Source of the DNA: an uncultured Bacilli bacterium
GTDB taxonomy: Bacteria; Bacillota_I; Bacilli_A; RF39; UBA660
Length of the DNA stretch: 64,000 nucleotides
Direction of reading: 5' to 3'
Assembly (NCBI GenBank): GCA_910588195.1
Contig: CAJUPN010000009.1
Coordinates: 1 to 64,000, forward strand
A program made the translations under genes and the position numbers. The notes beneath the pieces were generated by a model, which made no database searches, was not told the origin of the DNA, and worked only from the letters and a program-made list of their open reading frames with translations. Of the stretch, positions 43,306-51,360 are shown in pieces (position 1 is the first letter of the stretch; each line of letters opens with the position of its first letter).

Positions 43306-43400
43306 AAATTACTATTTTTTGTTCTGCTTATATTGAATATTATATCATGAAAAAAGCAAATCTTTCTATTGTACTTGATTTGCTTTATAAATTGTAAATT
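43306..43400. repeat. Recurring intergenic module, copy 1
   Basis: 95-base stretch nearly the same as 46664-46759: 'ttactatttttt', a TATAAT-containing stretch on the minus strand, and a hairpin. It contains the terminator of the DUF3788 gene and the promoter of the ICMT-like gene. Confidence 0.7.
43347..43386 (-). terminator. Terminator after the DUF3788 gene
   Basis: Perfect 10-bp stem AAAGCAAATC (43353-43362) / GATTTGCTTT (43377-43386), followed by T on the minus strand; part of module copy 1. Confidence 0.85.
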
Positions 43401-43816
43401 TAGCTTGCCCTTATATTCAATATTTTTTTCACATCTTCATATTTTCTATTATCATCTTCTAAATCTATCATAAGCCATTTTTGATTATTACATTCTCTTG
43501 TATTTTGATAAGCTTCTTGTATTTCAATGCAAAAACTATGTAACAAATTTTCAAATTTTTCTTTTTCCTTCTTTCCGATAACAAGCATTACACAAAAATA
43601 ATTTTCTCTTGGATATACTGTACATAAAGTTCTACTACCTTTTTTAAACTTTATATTCCAACCATATTCCAAACTACAATTGCTAAATTCAAATCTAGGA
43701 TTAGCATTATAATTGCTTTTGATAAATTCACAAAATTTATTCCATAATTCATTATTTATATAATCGCTCATTTCATATTCGTTAGGAATATGTTTAAAAT
43801 CATCTTTACTAAACAT
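43400..43816 (-). CDS. DUF3788-family protein
   Basis: 138 residues, soluble. 'LEYGWNIKFKKGSRTLCTVY' and 'NYFCVMLVIGKKEKEKFENL' match the DUF3788 family, small proteins of unknown role common in accessory regions of Firmicutes and Bacteroidetes. ATG at 43816 is chosen because AGGTGAT lies 4 bases upstream; the frame's GTG at 43825 is part of that ribosome site. Ended by the module-1 hairpin. Confidence 0.8.
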   Translation of the reverse strand: MFSKDDFKHIPNEYEMSDYINNELWNKFCEFIKSNYNANPRFEFSNCSLEYGWNIKFKKGSRTLCTVYPRENYFCVMLVIGKKEKEKFENLLHSFCIEIQEAYQNTRECNNQKWLMIDLEDDNRKYEDVKKILNIRAS

Positions 43817-43922
43817 AAATATCACCTATAATAATTTTTTTCTAACTTTAAGCATTGGAAAAATCCACTAAAAAATGTTGCCAAAAAATTTAAAATTAAT
43901 ATCTTATAGAAATTGTGATTTC

Positions 43923-44477
43923 TTAATATCTATCTTTATATTTTTCTCTTGCCAAATTGACTATTTCACTAACAAATTCTTTCTTACCATCAGTATATAA
44001 ATCTCTATTAGGATTGTGTTTGTTAAACAAGTCTAATTTTAGTTTTTCATACTCGATTGCTTTTGGTTGATTTTCATTGAGATAATCTCTAAAATATAAC
44101 TCATCACAATCTCCATATTTTTTTATATGAACATGAAATACTTTATCTGCATAGCCATTTATTGTATATCCTTTATTAAAGGACATTTTATCAGATGATT
44201 CATTCATTAAAATATAATCATTATTTAATAGTACATTTTTAACTATATCTTTGTTTTTAAAATCAATTTCTATTAAAATATCAATAATTGGTTTCGTTTT
44301 TATATTTATAATTGAAGTACTTCCAATATGACTGATTCTGATTATATAGTAGCCTAATAAAGATTCTAAATGTTTTTCCTCGTCTAAATAAATATCTTTA
44401 AAATTATCAGTATTGTCAACAAAAGTTATCGGAAATAATTCCCATAACTTTTCTAAACTCATATCTCCTAATTTCAT
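43923..44477 (-). CDS. GrpB-like nucleotidyltransferase-fold protein (UPF0157)
   Basis: 184 residues. 'IIRISHIGSTSIINIKTKPI' and 'IDILIEI' are the GrpB/UPF0157 signature, a nucleotidyltransferase-fold family with no fixed substrate and frequent horizontal spread; the usual Pro of 'GSTSIPG' is replaced by Ile. AGGAG precedes the ATG. It follows the 44503 unknown by 25 bases, so the two may be co-transcribed. Confidence 0.88.
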   Translation of the reverse strand: MKLGDMSLEKLWELFPITFVDNTDNFKDIYLDEEKHLESLLGYYIIRISHIGSTSIINIKTKPIIDILIEIDFKNKDIVKNVLLNNDYILMNESSDKMSFNKGYTINGYADKVFHVHIKKYGDCDELYFRDYLNENQPKAIEYEKLKLDLFNKHNPNRDLYTDGKKEFVSEIVNLAREKYKDRY

Positions 44478-44502
44478 AAGTTCTCCTCATAAATTATACA
44501 AA

Positions 44503-45078
44503 TTATATTCGTTCAATTCTACTATTCTCACATAATGCTGATGTTTTCGTATATTGAGCAATAATATCTTTCATCTCATCAAAAGAATTACCATAAAAAT
44601 ACAAATTAGTATTCTTTTCATTAGTATAATAACTATGGTATTGACCTTTTTCTTTTATCAAATTATCTATCTCAGCAATAACTTCATTTACATCATTTTC
44701 TTTATATACCTCATCACTCAAACCAGTTCCATCAAGTATTAAGCTAAGACCCTCTAATGTTCCTACTTCTTCTTTTTTGCCATCATACTCTATATAACTA
44801 CCTTTTGCAATCGTGTTAACACCTTTCATGAAAGAAATAAAATTAACAATTTTATCTCTTTTAATACTAAATTCTACATCGCAAGAAATTGGCATTCTCT
44901 CTTCAGAAGATAATGTCCCTCCACCTGTCACTTCACCTATATCATATTTGTGTAATACTTCATCGATAGGATCTTCAAATAATGCTCCTCTATCAAGAGG
45001 CATCAAACGCATATTTAAATGTAATGTAACATAACACATTTCGTTTTCTCGTTTATTTTTTTTATTAAATATCTTCAT
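44503..45078 (-). CDS. Hypothetical protein with 'IGEVTGGGT' motif
   Basis: 191 residues, soluble, alpha/beta. The segment 'RLMPLDRGALFEDPIDEVLH' followed by 'YDIGEVTGGGTL' recurs in unnamed proteins of Firmicutes, but I know no function. A promoter is visible upstream on the minus strand (TTTAGA, 17 bases, TATAAT at about 45117). Part of the accessory island. Confidence 0.65.
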   Translation of the reverse strand: MKIFNKKNKRENEMCYVTLHLNMRLMPLDRGALFEDPIDEVLHKYDIGEVTGGGTLSSEERMPISCDVEFSIKRDKIVNFISFMKGVNTIAKGSYIEYDGKKEEVGTLEGLSLILDGTGLSDEVYKENDVNEVIAEIDNLIKEKGQYHSYYTNEKNTNLYFYGNSFDEMKDIIAQYTKTSALCENSRIERI

Positions 45079-45186
45079 ACTTATTTCTCACTTTCAAATA
45101 TCTATAAGATAATTATAGCATTTTATTAGATTGTTCTAAACCATATTTCTTATTTTTATTATGATTTTGGGGTGATAAGATAGTAT

Positions 45187-45711
45187 CTAAAACCACATAT
45201 TTTCTCCAATATAGAATACAATTCTTTTATCATTTGTAACTTTATTTTTTGTTTGAATGTAAGCTAACAAATAATTTAAAGATTCTTCTGTTACAACTTC
45301 TAAAATGTTTTTTATACTTACAGATGTTGACTGAGTTAATAATCTTTTTATTTTTAATAGATCATTTGCTAATTCATATTTTTCTTGTAAAAATGCTACT
45401 CCACAAGCATAGATTAAATAATCATCATATAAGGTCCATATACTATCATCCATACTATTCAAAATGGCAAAATCTATTAACTGAGAATTTCTTATATCAC
45501 TTCTTGTAAAACCAACATAACAATTAGGCCAATTTCTTAATTCAAATGGAATGTCTTTAAAATAGTGTCTCTCCCTCCTGTACTTTTCTATCAAATCTCC
45601 TATATATTCTTTTAATAATAAGTCATCTGTTTTACTTATTAAAGAAAGTAACTTTTCTTCATGAATCATAAAAATATCCTTGTTATAAAAATTTGTTCTT
45701 ATAGGGAACAT
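45187..45711 (-). CDS. Helical hypothetical protein, possible immunity-type
   Basis: 174 residues, predicted largely helical and soluble, unrecognised. ATG at 45711 is chosen for AAAGGAGATG upstream. Its size, isolation, and company of small accessory genes recall immunity or antitoxin proteins of polymorphic toxin loci, but no toxin is next to it, so this is only context. Confidence 0.5.
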   Translation of the reverse strand: MFPIRTNFYNKDIFMIHEEKLLSLISKTDDLLLKEYIGDLIEKYRRERHYFKDIPFELRNWPNCYVGFTRSDIRNSQLIDFAILNSMDDSIWTLYDDYLIYACGVAFLQEKYELANDLLKIKRLLTQSTSVSIKNILEVVTEESLNYLLAYIQTKNKVTNDKRIVFYIGENMWF

Positions 45712-45736
45712 ATATTCATCTCCTTTCAAAAAAATA

Positions 45737-45760
45737 ATACCACCTAATCAGGCGGTATAT
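45737..45760 (-). terminator. Terminator after the broken PUA-like gene
   Basis: Minus strand ATACCGCC, loop TGATTA, GGTGGTAT (one wobble), then TATTTTTTT. The stem has the highest GC of the neighbourhood. Confidence 0.85.
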
Positions 45761-45768
45761 GGTCGGTA

Positions 45769-46311
45769 TTAAAATTTTATATTAATTTCTTTAGGATCGA
45801 ACTTTTCTTCTAATATTTCAGCTTCAACAATTCTTTTCAAATGGAATTGACGCATATCATCTTTTTCTTCCAAATAAGATGAACACCATCACTTGTTCCT
45901 ACAACTACATCTTCTATTTTTTCTATAATTAGCCAATCATCCATATTTCCTTGATGGTAAAAATCTAATGTTTCAATAATCTCTACATTATCAAACTCCA
46001 CTAAACATAAACATTTTTTACGCCATCTCTCTTTTTGTTTATCAGTTAATTGTAATTTGCTATTATTATTTTCAATGATGTTAGTTATTTCTTCTTCAGA
46101 TAACTTCACAAAATTCTGAACATCTATTACTATTGCTTTAGCACTAATTTCCTTTGATCCTTTCTCCATAAAATATAGAGCCTCATCTTTAAACACTCTT
46201 CTATGTGGTATTTTTTCTTCCTGCTGCTCCTCTTATAATCATTGTTTTACTACCATCTAAAATTTTTGATAATTCCTTTGATTTATCATCACAATATACT
46301 AAATGTACCAT
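45769..46311 (-). pseudogene. Doubly frameshifted ASCH/PUA-like protein gene
   Basis: The open frame 45837-46196 is only the middle of a longer protein. From ATG 46311 one reads 'MVHLVYCDDKSKELSKILDG' then SKTMIIRGAAGRK; an A-tract then shifts the frame and reading resumes as 'IPHRRVFKDEALYFMEKGSK'. Near the other end, after 'SDGVHL', a one-base loss hides 'YLEEKDDMRQFHLKRIVEAE' and the stop at 45769. Restored, it is about 180 residues and looks like an ASCH/PUA-type RNA- or nucleotide-binding domain. Both shifts are at short A or T runs, so assembly error must be excluded before calling it dead. Confidence 0.7.
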
Positions 46312-46345
46312 AATTTTACCTCATCTATCTAATTTTAATTTATAT

Positions 46346-46645
46346 CTAATACTTTTTTATTAATTTTGAAATTAAAGCTCTACAAGTATTCATTTGAATA
46401 CAAGCATAAAAATTATTCGTTACTTCTTTACCTTTCCCAATTGTTGTTGCATTATTTGCATCTTCTTCCGTTTCCCAAAGAACAAAATCAGTCCAGATAT
46501 TACCTTGTAAGTAATGCTCCCAAGAGATAAATCCCTTTGCTTTAGAAATAATTTCATCATGTAATTTTTGCGTTAATTTTACAAATTCCTCTTCACTTAC
46601 ACCTTTTTTAAGTTTATACGAAAATATCCATGCTGTTTTATTCAT
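46346..46645 (-). CDS. Dimeric alpha-beta barrel (ABM-like) protein
   Basis: 99 residues with the ferredoxin-like fold of antibiotic-biosynthesis-monooxygenase-type proteins: 'AWIFSYKLKKGVSEEEF', 'KGFISWEHYLQGNIWTDFVL' and 'WETEEDANNA'. Members bind small molecules or degrade haem, but no family-specific catalytic pair can be assigned. GGAGGGAG precedes the ATG at 46645. Module copy 2 lies upstream. Confidence 0.75.
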   Translation of the reverse strand: MNKTAWIFSYKLKKGVSEEEFVKLTQKLHDEIISKAKGFISWEHYLQGNIWTDFVLWETEEDANNATTIGKGKEVTNNFYACIQMNTCRALISKLIKKY

Positions 46646-46663
46646 ATATAAATTTCTCCCTCC

Positions 46664-46759
46664 ATATTACTATTTTTCGTTTTGCTCATATTAAATATTT
46701 TATCATGAAAAAAGCAAATCTTCTATTGAAATGGATTCGCTTTATAAATTGAAATTTAT
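46664..46759. repeat. Recurring intergenic module, copy 2
   Basis: 96 bases nearly identical to copy 1 (43306-43400), including 'tcatgaaaaaagcaaatct' in both. It holds the VanZ gene's terminator and the promoter region of the ABM-like gene. Confidence 0.7.
46707..46743 (-). terminator. Terminator after the VanZ-like gene
   Basis: AAAGCAAATC (46711-46720) / GATTCGCTTT (46734-46743), a 10-bp stem with one wobble, then T on the minus strand; part of module copy 2. Confidence 0.82.
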
Positions 46760-46761
46760 AA

Positions 46762-47277
46762 TTACTTATTTTTTAAATAATTTAATATTCTAATTGTTAA
46801 TGGTTTGAATATTAAATATATTACATATCCGATGATTCCACCTACAACGTTAGTTATCAAATCTGTTATATCTGAAGACCTAACACCATTTATCAAAGGT
46901 TGTAATAGTTCAATACTTAAACTTAATAAAAAAGTATAAAATATTATTTTTAATAGTTTCACATTTTTCTTTACTAAAGGAAGTAAAAATCCAAAAGGAA
47001 TTGTCATAATAACATTTAACACTACTTGCCTAATAAAATCTCCTCTACCATTTAAAACATCAATAAAAGGAACTAAATTCATTGAATCATATGGATGATT
47101 AAATATGAACGGTAAAGAGGACATTATTGGCATTAAAGTAAAATATAATACAAAAGATAAGTATATATACATCATAGTATTTACAAACAATAAGTCTTTA
47201 CCTTTTTCTTTCCATTTCTTATAAAACTTCCAAAAATATATTATTATTAAAACTAAAAAATCAACTAACTCTTTCAT
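46762..47277 (-). CDS. VanZ-family membrane protein
   Basis: 171 residues with four to five hydrophobic helices. 'NLVPFIDVLNGRGDFIRQVV' and 'NVIMTIPFGFLLPL', then 'SLSIELLQPLING' and 'SSDITDLITNVVGGIIGY' are the VanZ fold. VanZ raises teicoplanin resistance in enterococci; most relatives have unknown roles in envelope biology. ATG at 47277 is chosen because GAGGTG lies 8 bases upstream. No van resistance genes are near. Confidence 0.92.
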   Translation of the reverse strand: MKELVDFLVLIIIYFWKFYKKWKEKGKDLLFVNTMMYIYLSFVLYFTLMPIMSSLPFIFNHPYDSMNLVPFIDVLNGRGDFIRQVVLNVIMTIPFGFLLPLVKKNVKLLKIIFYTFLLSLSIELLQPLINGVRSSDITDLITNVVGGIIGYVIYLIFKPLTIRILNYLKNK

Positions 47278-47293
47278 ATTGTCTTCACCTCTA

Positions 47294-47336
47294 CAAATTA
47301 CTATTATCATTTTCGTTTATATTTGATATTATAACA
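47294..47336. repeat. Recurring intergenic module, copy 3 (right edge, short)
   Basis: 'aaattactat' then 'cgtttatatttgatattata' follows the same order as the promoter half of copies 1 and 2, upstream of the VanZ-like gene, but the hairpin half is missing. Confidence 0.55.
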
Positions 47337-47456
47337 TTTTTATAAGAAATCTTATAGGTATTATAAGAAAGTTTCTAATAATCATATAATAAATCGTTTT
47401 CAAAATCTATTTTTAAGCATTGCATTTTATCCTTTACTTTCTTCAAATAAAAATTC

Positions 47457-47487
47457 AAAAAAAATACCAGTTTAAACACCAGTATTT
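47457..47487 (-). terminator. Terminator downstream of secA
   Basis: Minus strand AATACTGG / CTGGTATT with two wobble pairs, then eight T, about 80 bases after the secA stop. The 47488-47567 stretch between holds nothing else seen. Confidence 0.7.
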
Positions 47488-47567
47488 CTATTTAGAAATT
47501 TGTTTATATTAAGAAAAATCCTTTATTTATAAGTATTTCTTCCTTTTACAAATCCTTATCATTATTT

Positions 47568-50066
47568 CTACTTACCACAGCAATTTTTATATTTTTTGCC
47601 ACTTCCACAGCTGCACTTATCATTACGTCCAATTTTAGAATCATTCGTAACAGTCTTCTTTACTTTTTCTTTTCCATCTCCCGCATTACCTTCCATTTGC
47701 TTTGCTGCAAAGTTTTGCTTGATTTCCATTTTTAGTAAGAATGTAGCTATAGAAGCATCAATATTATCTTGCATTGCTTCAAACATTTCATAACCCTCTA
47801 AGGCATATGCTTGAAGTGGATTATTTTGTCCATATCCTCTTAGACCAATACCTTCTCTTAATTGATCCATATCTGCAATATGTTTAACCCAAGCTTCGTC
47901 AATTACACGAAGAGAAATATGTTTTTCAAAATCTGTAACAATTTCTTCAGGAACAATTTCTATTTTTTCTTCATAATCTTTAATAACTCTTTCACTTAAG
48001 ATTTCAAAAACTTCATCTTCTTTTTTACCATAAAGATCTTCCTGTCTAATTTTTTCTTTCTTAAGTAAATTATGGTTAACAGCGTCACATATTCCATCCA
48101 TATCAGAATCTGTTAAATATCCTTCTGGAGCAATATGTGAATCAATTAATTCATCTATATAATCCTTAATTATATCTAAAATTATTTCATGAATATTTTC
48201 AGAATCTAATATTTCATTTCTTCTCTCATAAATAATCTTTCTTTGTTCAGAAACTATATTATCATAATCAAGTAAGTTTTTACGCATATCATAATTGTTT
48301 CCTTCAACCTTCTTTTGAGCTGATTCAACAGATTTAGTAAACATTTTACTTCTAACTTGTTCCATTTCATCAAGACCTAAAGATTGAACCATACCTTTAA
48401 CTTTATCAGCACCAAATCTGTGCATCAATTCATCTTCAAATGATATAAAGAATTGAGAATATCCTGGATCTCCTTGACGACCAGCACGACCTCTCAACTG
48501 ATTATCGATACGACGTGACTCGTGTCTTTCAGTACCAATTACACATAAACCACCAAGTTCAGCTACTCCTTCACCTAATTTAATGTCTGTTCCACGACCA
48601 GCCATATTTGTAGCGATAGTAACTGCACCAACTTCTCCAGCTTTTGCAATAATCTCTGCTTCTCTTGCGTGATTTTTGGCATTTAAAACTTCGTGTTTAA
48701 TTCCTGCCTTATCTAACATTTTAGATAATCTCTCATTTGTATCAACTGAAATTGTACCAACAAGTATAGGTTGTCCAGTTTCATGTATTTGCTTAATAAA
48801 TTCAACAATATTTTTAAATTTACCAGCCTCTGTTGCATACATAATATCGGACATATCTTTTCTTACACACGGTTTATTAGTTGGTATTTGAATAACATAC
48901 ATGTTATAAATATCTCTAAATTCTTCTTCTTCTGTTTTAGCAGTACCTGTCATACCAGAAATCTTAGCATACATTCTAAATAAATTTTGGAATGTTATTG
49001 TAGCCATAGTACGAGTTTCTTCATTAATTTTAACTCCTTCTTTAGCTTCAATAGCTTGATGTAGACCATCACTAAACTGTCTTCCTTGCATTAAACGACC
49101 TGTAAATGGATCAACAATAATAATCTTTTGTTCACCATCTACAACATAATCTACATCTAATTTCATACCATAATTAGCTTTTAATGCTTGATTTATATGA
49201 TGTACCAAAGCTGTATTTACTTCATCATATAAATTCTTCAATTTAAAGAATTTCTCTACTTTTTTAGAACCATCTTCTGTTAACATAACTGACTTAGTCT
49301 TTGCATCAACAGTATAATCTTCATCTTCAGTTAAAGACTTTACAGCTTTATCTGCTTCACGATAAAGATTAGCTGAATTAACTTTTCCACCAGATATTAT
49401 TAATGGTGTACGTGCTTCATCAATTAAAATCGAATCTACCTCATCCAAAATAACATAATTAAGTTTTCTTAAAACTCTATCTTCTTTTCTTACAACCATG
49501 TTATCTCTTAAATAGTCAAATCCCACTTCATTATTAGTAGAATAAGTTACATCACAGTTATAAACTTCTCTTTTTTGTTCTGGACTCATTTCATGTAAGT
49601 TAACACCGACAGTTAATCCTAAAAATTCATAAATTGGTCTCATCCATTCAGCATTACGCTCAGTTAAGTATTCATTAACAGTTACAACATGAACTCCTTT
49701 ACCAGTTAAAGCATTTAAATACGCTGGCAAAATAGTTGTTAAAGTTTTACCTTCACCTGTTTTTAATTCGGCAATATTACCATAATGCAAAGCTAACCCA
49801 CCAAGAATTTGCACATAATAAGGTTTCTCACCAATTTGTCTATATGCAACTTCTCTTGCTGCAGCAAAAGCTGTAACAATTATATCTTCATCATTAACTG
49901 TTTTACCAGCTTCTAACTGTGCTTTTAACTTTTCTGTAGTAGATGCTAAGTCTTCATCACTCATGTTTGTATACTTATCATCTAGTTCTATTATTTTATC
50001 TGCTATTTTTTTAAATTTTTTTAATTCTTTATATTCAGTATCTACTAAACTTTTTAATAATCCCAT
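47568..50066 (-). CDS. secA: Preprotein translocase ATPase SecA
   Basis: 832-residue motor of the Sec export system. Walker A 'LKTGEGKTLT' near residue 100, 'ILDEVDSILIDEARTPLIIS', 'GMTGTAKTEEEEF', 'IATNMAGRGTDIKLGEGV', 'DNQLRGRAGRQGDPG', and a C-terminal zinc domain 'KCSCGSGKKYKNCC' that binds SecB-like partners and lipids. Full length. Works with SecYEG; secG is at 56343. Hpf lies about 2.7 kb upstream, the Firmicutes hpf-secA-prfB order, here with two extra membrane-protein genes inserted and prfB elsewhere. Confidence 0.99.
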   Translation of the reverse strand: MGLLKSLVDTEYKELKKFKKIADKIIELDDKYTNMSDEDLASTTEKLKAQLEAGKTVNDEDIIVTAFAAAREVAYRQIGEKPYYVQILGGLALHYGNIAELKTGEGKTLTTILPAYLNALTGKGVHVVTVNEYLTERNAEWMRPIYEFLGLTVGVNLHEMSPEQKREVYNCDVTYSTNNEVGFDYLRDNMVVRKEDRVLRKLNYVILDEVDSILIDEARTPLIISGGKVNSANLYREADKAVKSLTEDEDYTVDAKTKSVMLTEDGSKKVEKFFKLKNLYDEVNTALVHHINQALKANYGMKLDVDYVVDGEQKIIIVDPFTGRLMQGRQFSDGLHQAIEAKEGVKINEETRTMATITFQNLFRMYAKISGMTGTAKTEEEEFRDIYNMYVIQIPTNKPCVRKDMSDIMYATEAGKFKNIVEFIKQIHETGQPILVGTISVDTNERLSKMLDKAGIKHEVLNAKNHAREAEIIAKAGEVGAVTIATNMAGRGTDIKLGEGVAELGGLCVIGTERHESRRIDNQLRGRAGRQGDPGYSQFFISFEDELMHRFGADKVKGMVQSLGLDEMEQVRSKMFTKSVESAQKKVEGNNYDMRKNLLDYDNIVSEQRKIIYERRNEILDSENIHEIILDIIKDYIDELIDSHIAPEGYLTDSDMDGICDAVNHNLLKKEKIRQEDLYGKKEDEVFEILSERVIKDYEEKIEIVPEEIVTDFEKHISLRVIDEAWVKHIADMDQLREGIGLRGYGQNNPLQAYALEGYEMFEAMQDNIDASIATFLLKMEIKQNFAAKQMEGNAGDGKEKVKKTVTNDSKIGRNDKCSCGSGKKYKNCCGK

Positions 50067-50148
50067 AGTATTTACCCTCCGTACATAGTATTATAACATA
50101 AAAGCTTGAAAAAAAGCCATATATTGTACATATTATAGTCAAAAAATA

Positions 50149-51285
50149 TTAATTTTCAGATATGTCAATTTTACTTTCATATTTCTTAATAAGCTTTTTT
50201 TCATAATTGTTTAGAAGTAAACTTCTATCATCAGGAGCAACATTTTCTTCTATTTCATTCATAAAATGTAATATTCTCTCGATTTCTGCTCTTTGATAAA
50301 TAGACTTTAATCTAATTGCTTCATAAAAAAGATTCTCTGGAACACGACCATAATCAAAAATGAGTTCTCCATCTTTCACCTTATATTCATTAACTAAAAA
50401 TTTATCTTTGCGTAAATAGTAAAACTTTATAGCAATTACTAAATATAAACAGGTAAAAAGGGAGAATAATACTCTTCTAGTCATTAGTTCTTTTGATACT
50501 ACGATTTCCGCATCTGTTGGATCGTCAAATCTATAAATAGACATAATTATATTTTTCTTTTCACTGGCTAAAATACTTTTTAAAGTCTCTTTATCAGTCG
50601 TTTTAAATTCTTTATAATTTACTTCACAAACATAATTAACAACTTTATCAAATATTTTTGTAAAATATTCCTCATCAAAATTCTCACTATAGACTAAATC
50701 TTCAGTAGTAAATTCAAAATAATTATCAACAACACTACAAGCATTAAATAAAAAACTATTCTGATCAGTAATACTTACATCCATATCAACACAAGTATAA
50801 TCATCATATAATTTAACTTCTATTCTATCACGCATAGAAGAAGTTATAGTAATATTTTCAGGAGATATTATTTCACAACCATCTAGCAATTCAAAATCAT
50901 AAAATTCCAAATTGCTAACATTTACTCCTTTTTCAGAATCATAAACTGTTTTTTCACAAGTATATTTTGGTACAACTTCCTTTTCTTCTGTTTTTGATGG
51001 AGATAACCAAGAAAGCCCTGTTCCAACTATTAAAAAAGATGGTAAAGTAACAAAAGCAAATCTAAATGCACGCACCCCCCAATAATTAGAAAAAAATACA
51101 CTTAAATTACTAATGCTATCTTTTTCTTTATATTTTCGCATTTTAACACTGGATCCTTTAACATATGTAGCTACATTAAAATCTTCATTACTTAAATCTT
51201 CTTTTTGCAATTTTACATGATTAATATTTTTTAAAAATTTATATTTATTACAAGCATTTAAAATAGCTTTAGTAGTACTTAACAT
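50149..51285 (-). CDS. Membrane protein of unknown function, paralogue A
   Basis: 378 residues, unrecognised. Transmembrane helices at about residues 70-92 and 265-285, an extracytoplasmic region of about 170 residues between them with several Cys ('YTCEKTVYDSEKG', 'KLYDDYTCVDMDV'), and a cytoplasmic C-terminal helical tail ('AEIERILHFMNEIEENVAPD', 'NYEKKLIKKYESK'). It is clearly homologous along its whole length to the next gene upstream (51361-52641), a diverged tandem duplication. AGAGGTG precedes the ATG at 51285. Confidence 0.7.
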   Translation of the reverse strand: MLSTTKAILNACNKYKFLKNINHVKLQKEDLSNEDFNVATYVKGSSVKMRKYKEKDSISNLSVFFSNYWGVRAFRFAFVTLPSFLIVGTGLSWLSPSKTEEKEVVPKYTCEKTVYDSEKGVNVSNLEFYDFELLDGCEIISPENITITSSMRDRIEVKLYDDYTCVDMDVSITDQNSFLFNACSVVDNYFEFTTEDLVYSENFDEEYFTKIFDKVVNYVCEVNYKEFKTTDKETLKSILASEKKNIIMSIYRFDDPTDAEIVVSKELMTRRVLFSLFTCLYLVIAIKFYYLRKDKFLVNEYKVKDGELIFDYGRVPENLFYEAIRLKSIYQRAEIERILHFMNEIEENVAPDDRSLLLNNYEKKLIKKYESKIDISEN

Positions 51286-51337
51286 AAGATACACCTCTTT
51301 AAGCTTTTATTCTATCTAAAATATATGAAATAAGCAA

Positions 51338-51358
51338 GAAAAAAAGGACACATGTCCC
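51338..51358 (-). terminator. Terminator after paralogue B
   Basis: Minus strand GGGACA, loop TG, TGTCC(T), followed by seven T, right after the stop codon at 51361. Confidence 0.88.
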
Positions 51359-51360
51359 AA

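Noticed and set aside
41645..47336. Calling the island an integron
   Set aside because: No tyrosine integrase in the window and the modules carry promoter and terminator parts rather than clear attC-type palindromes.
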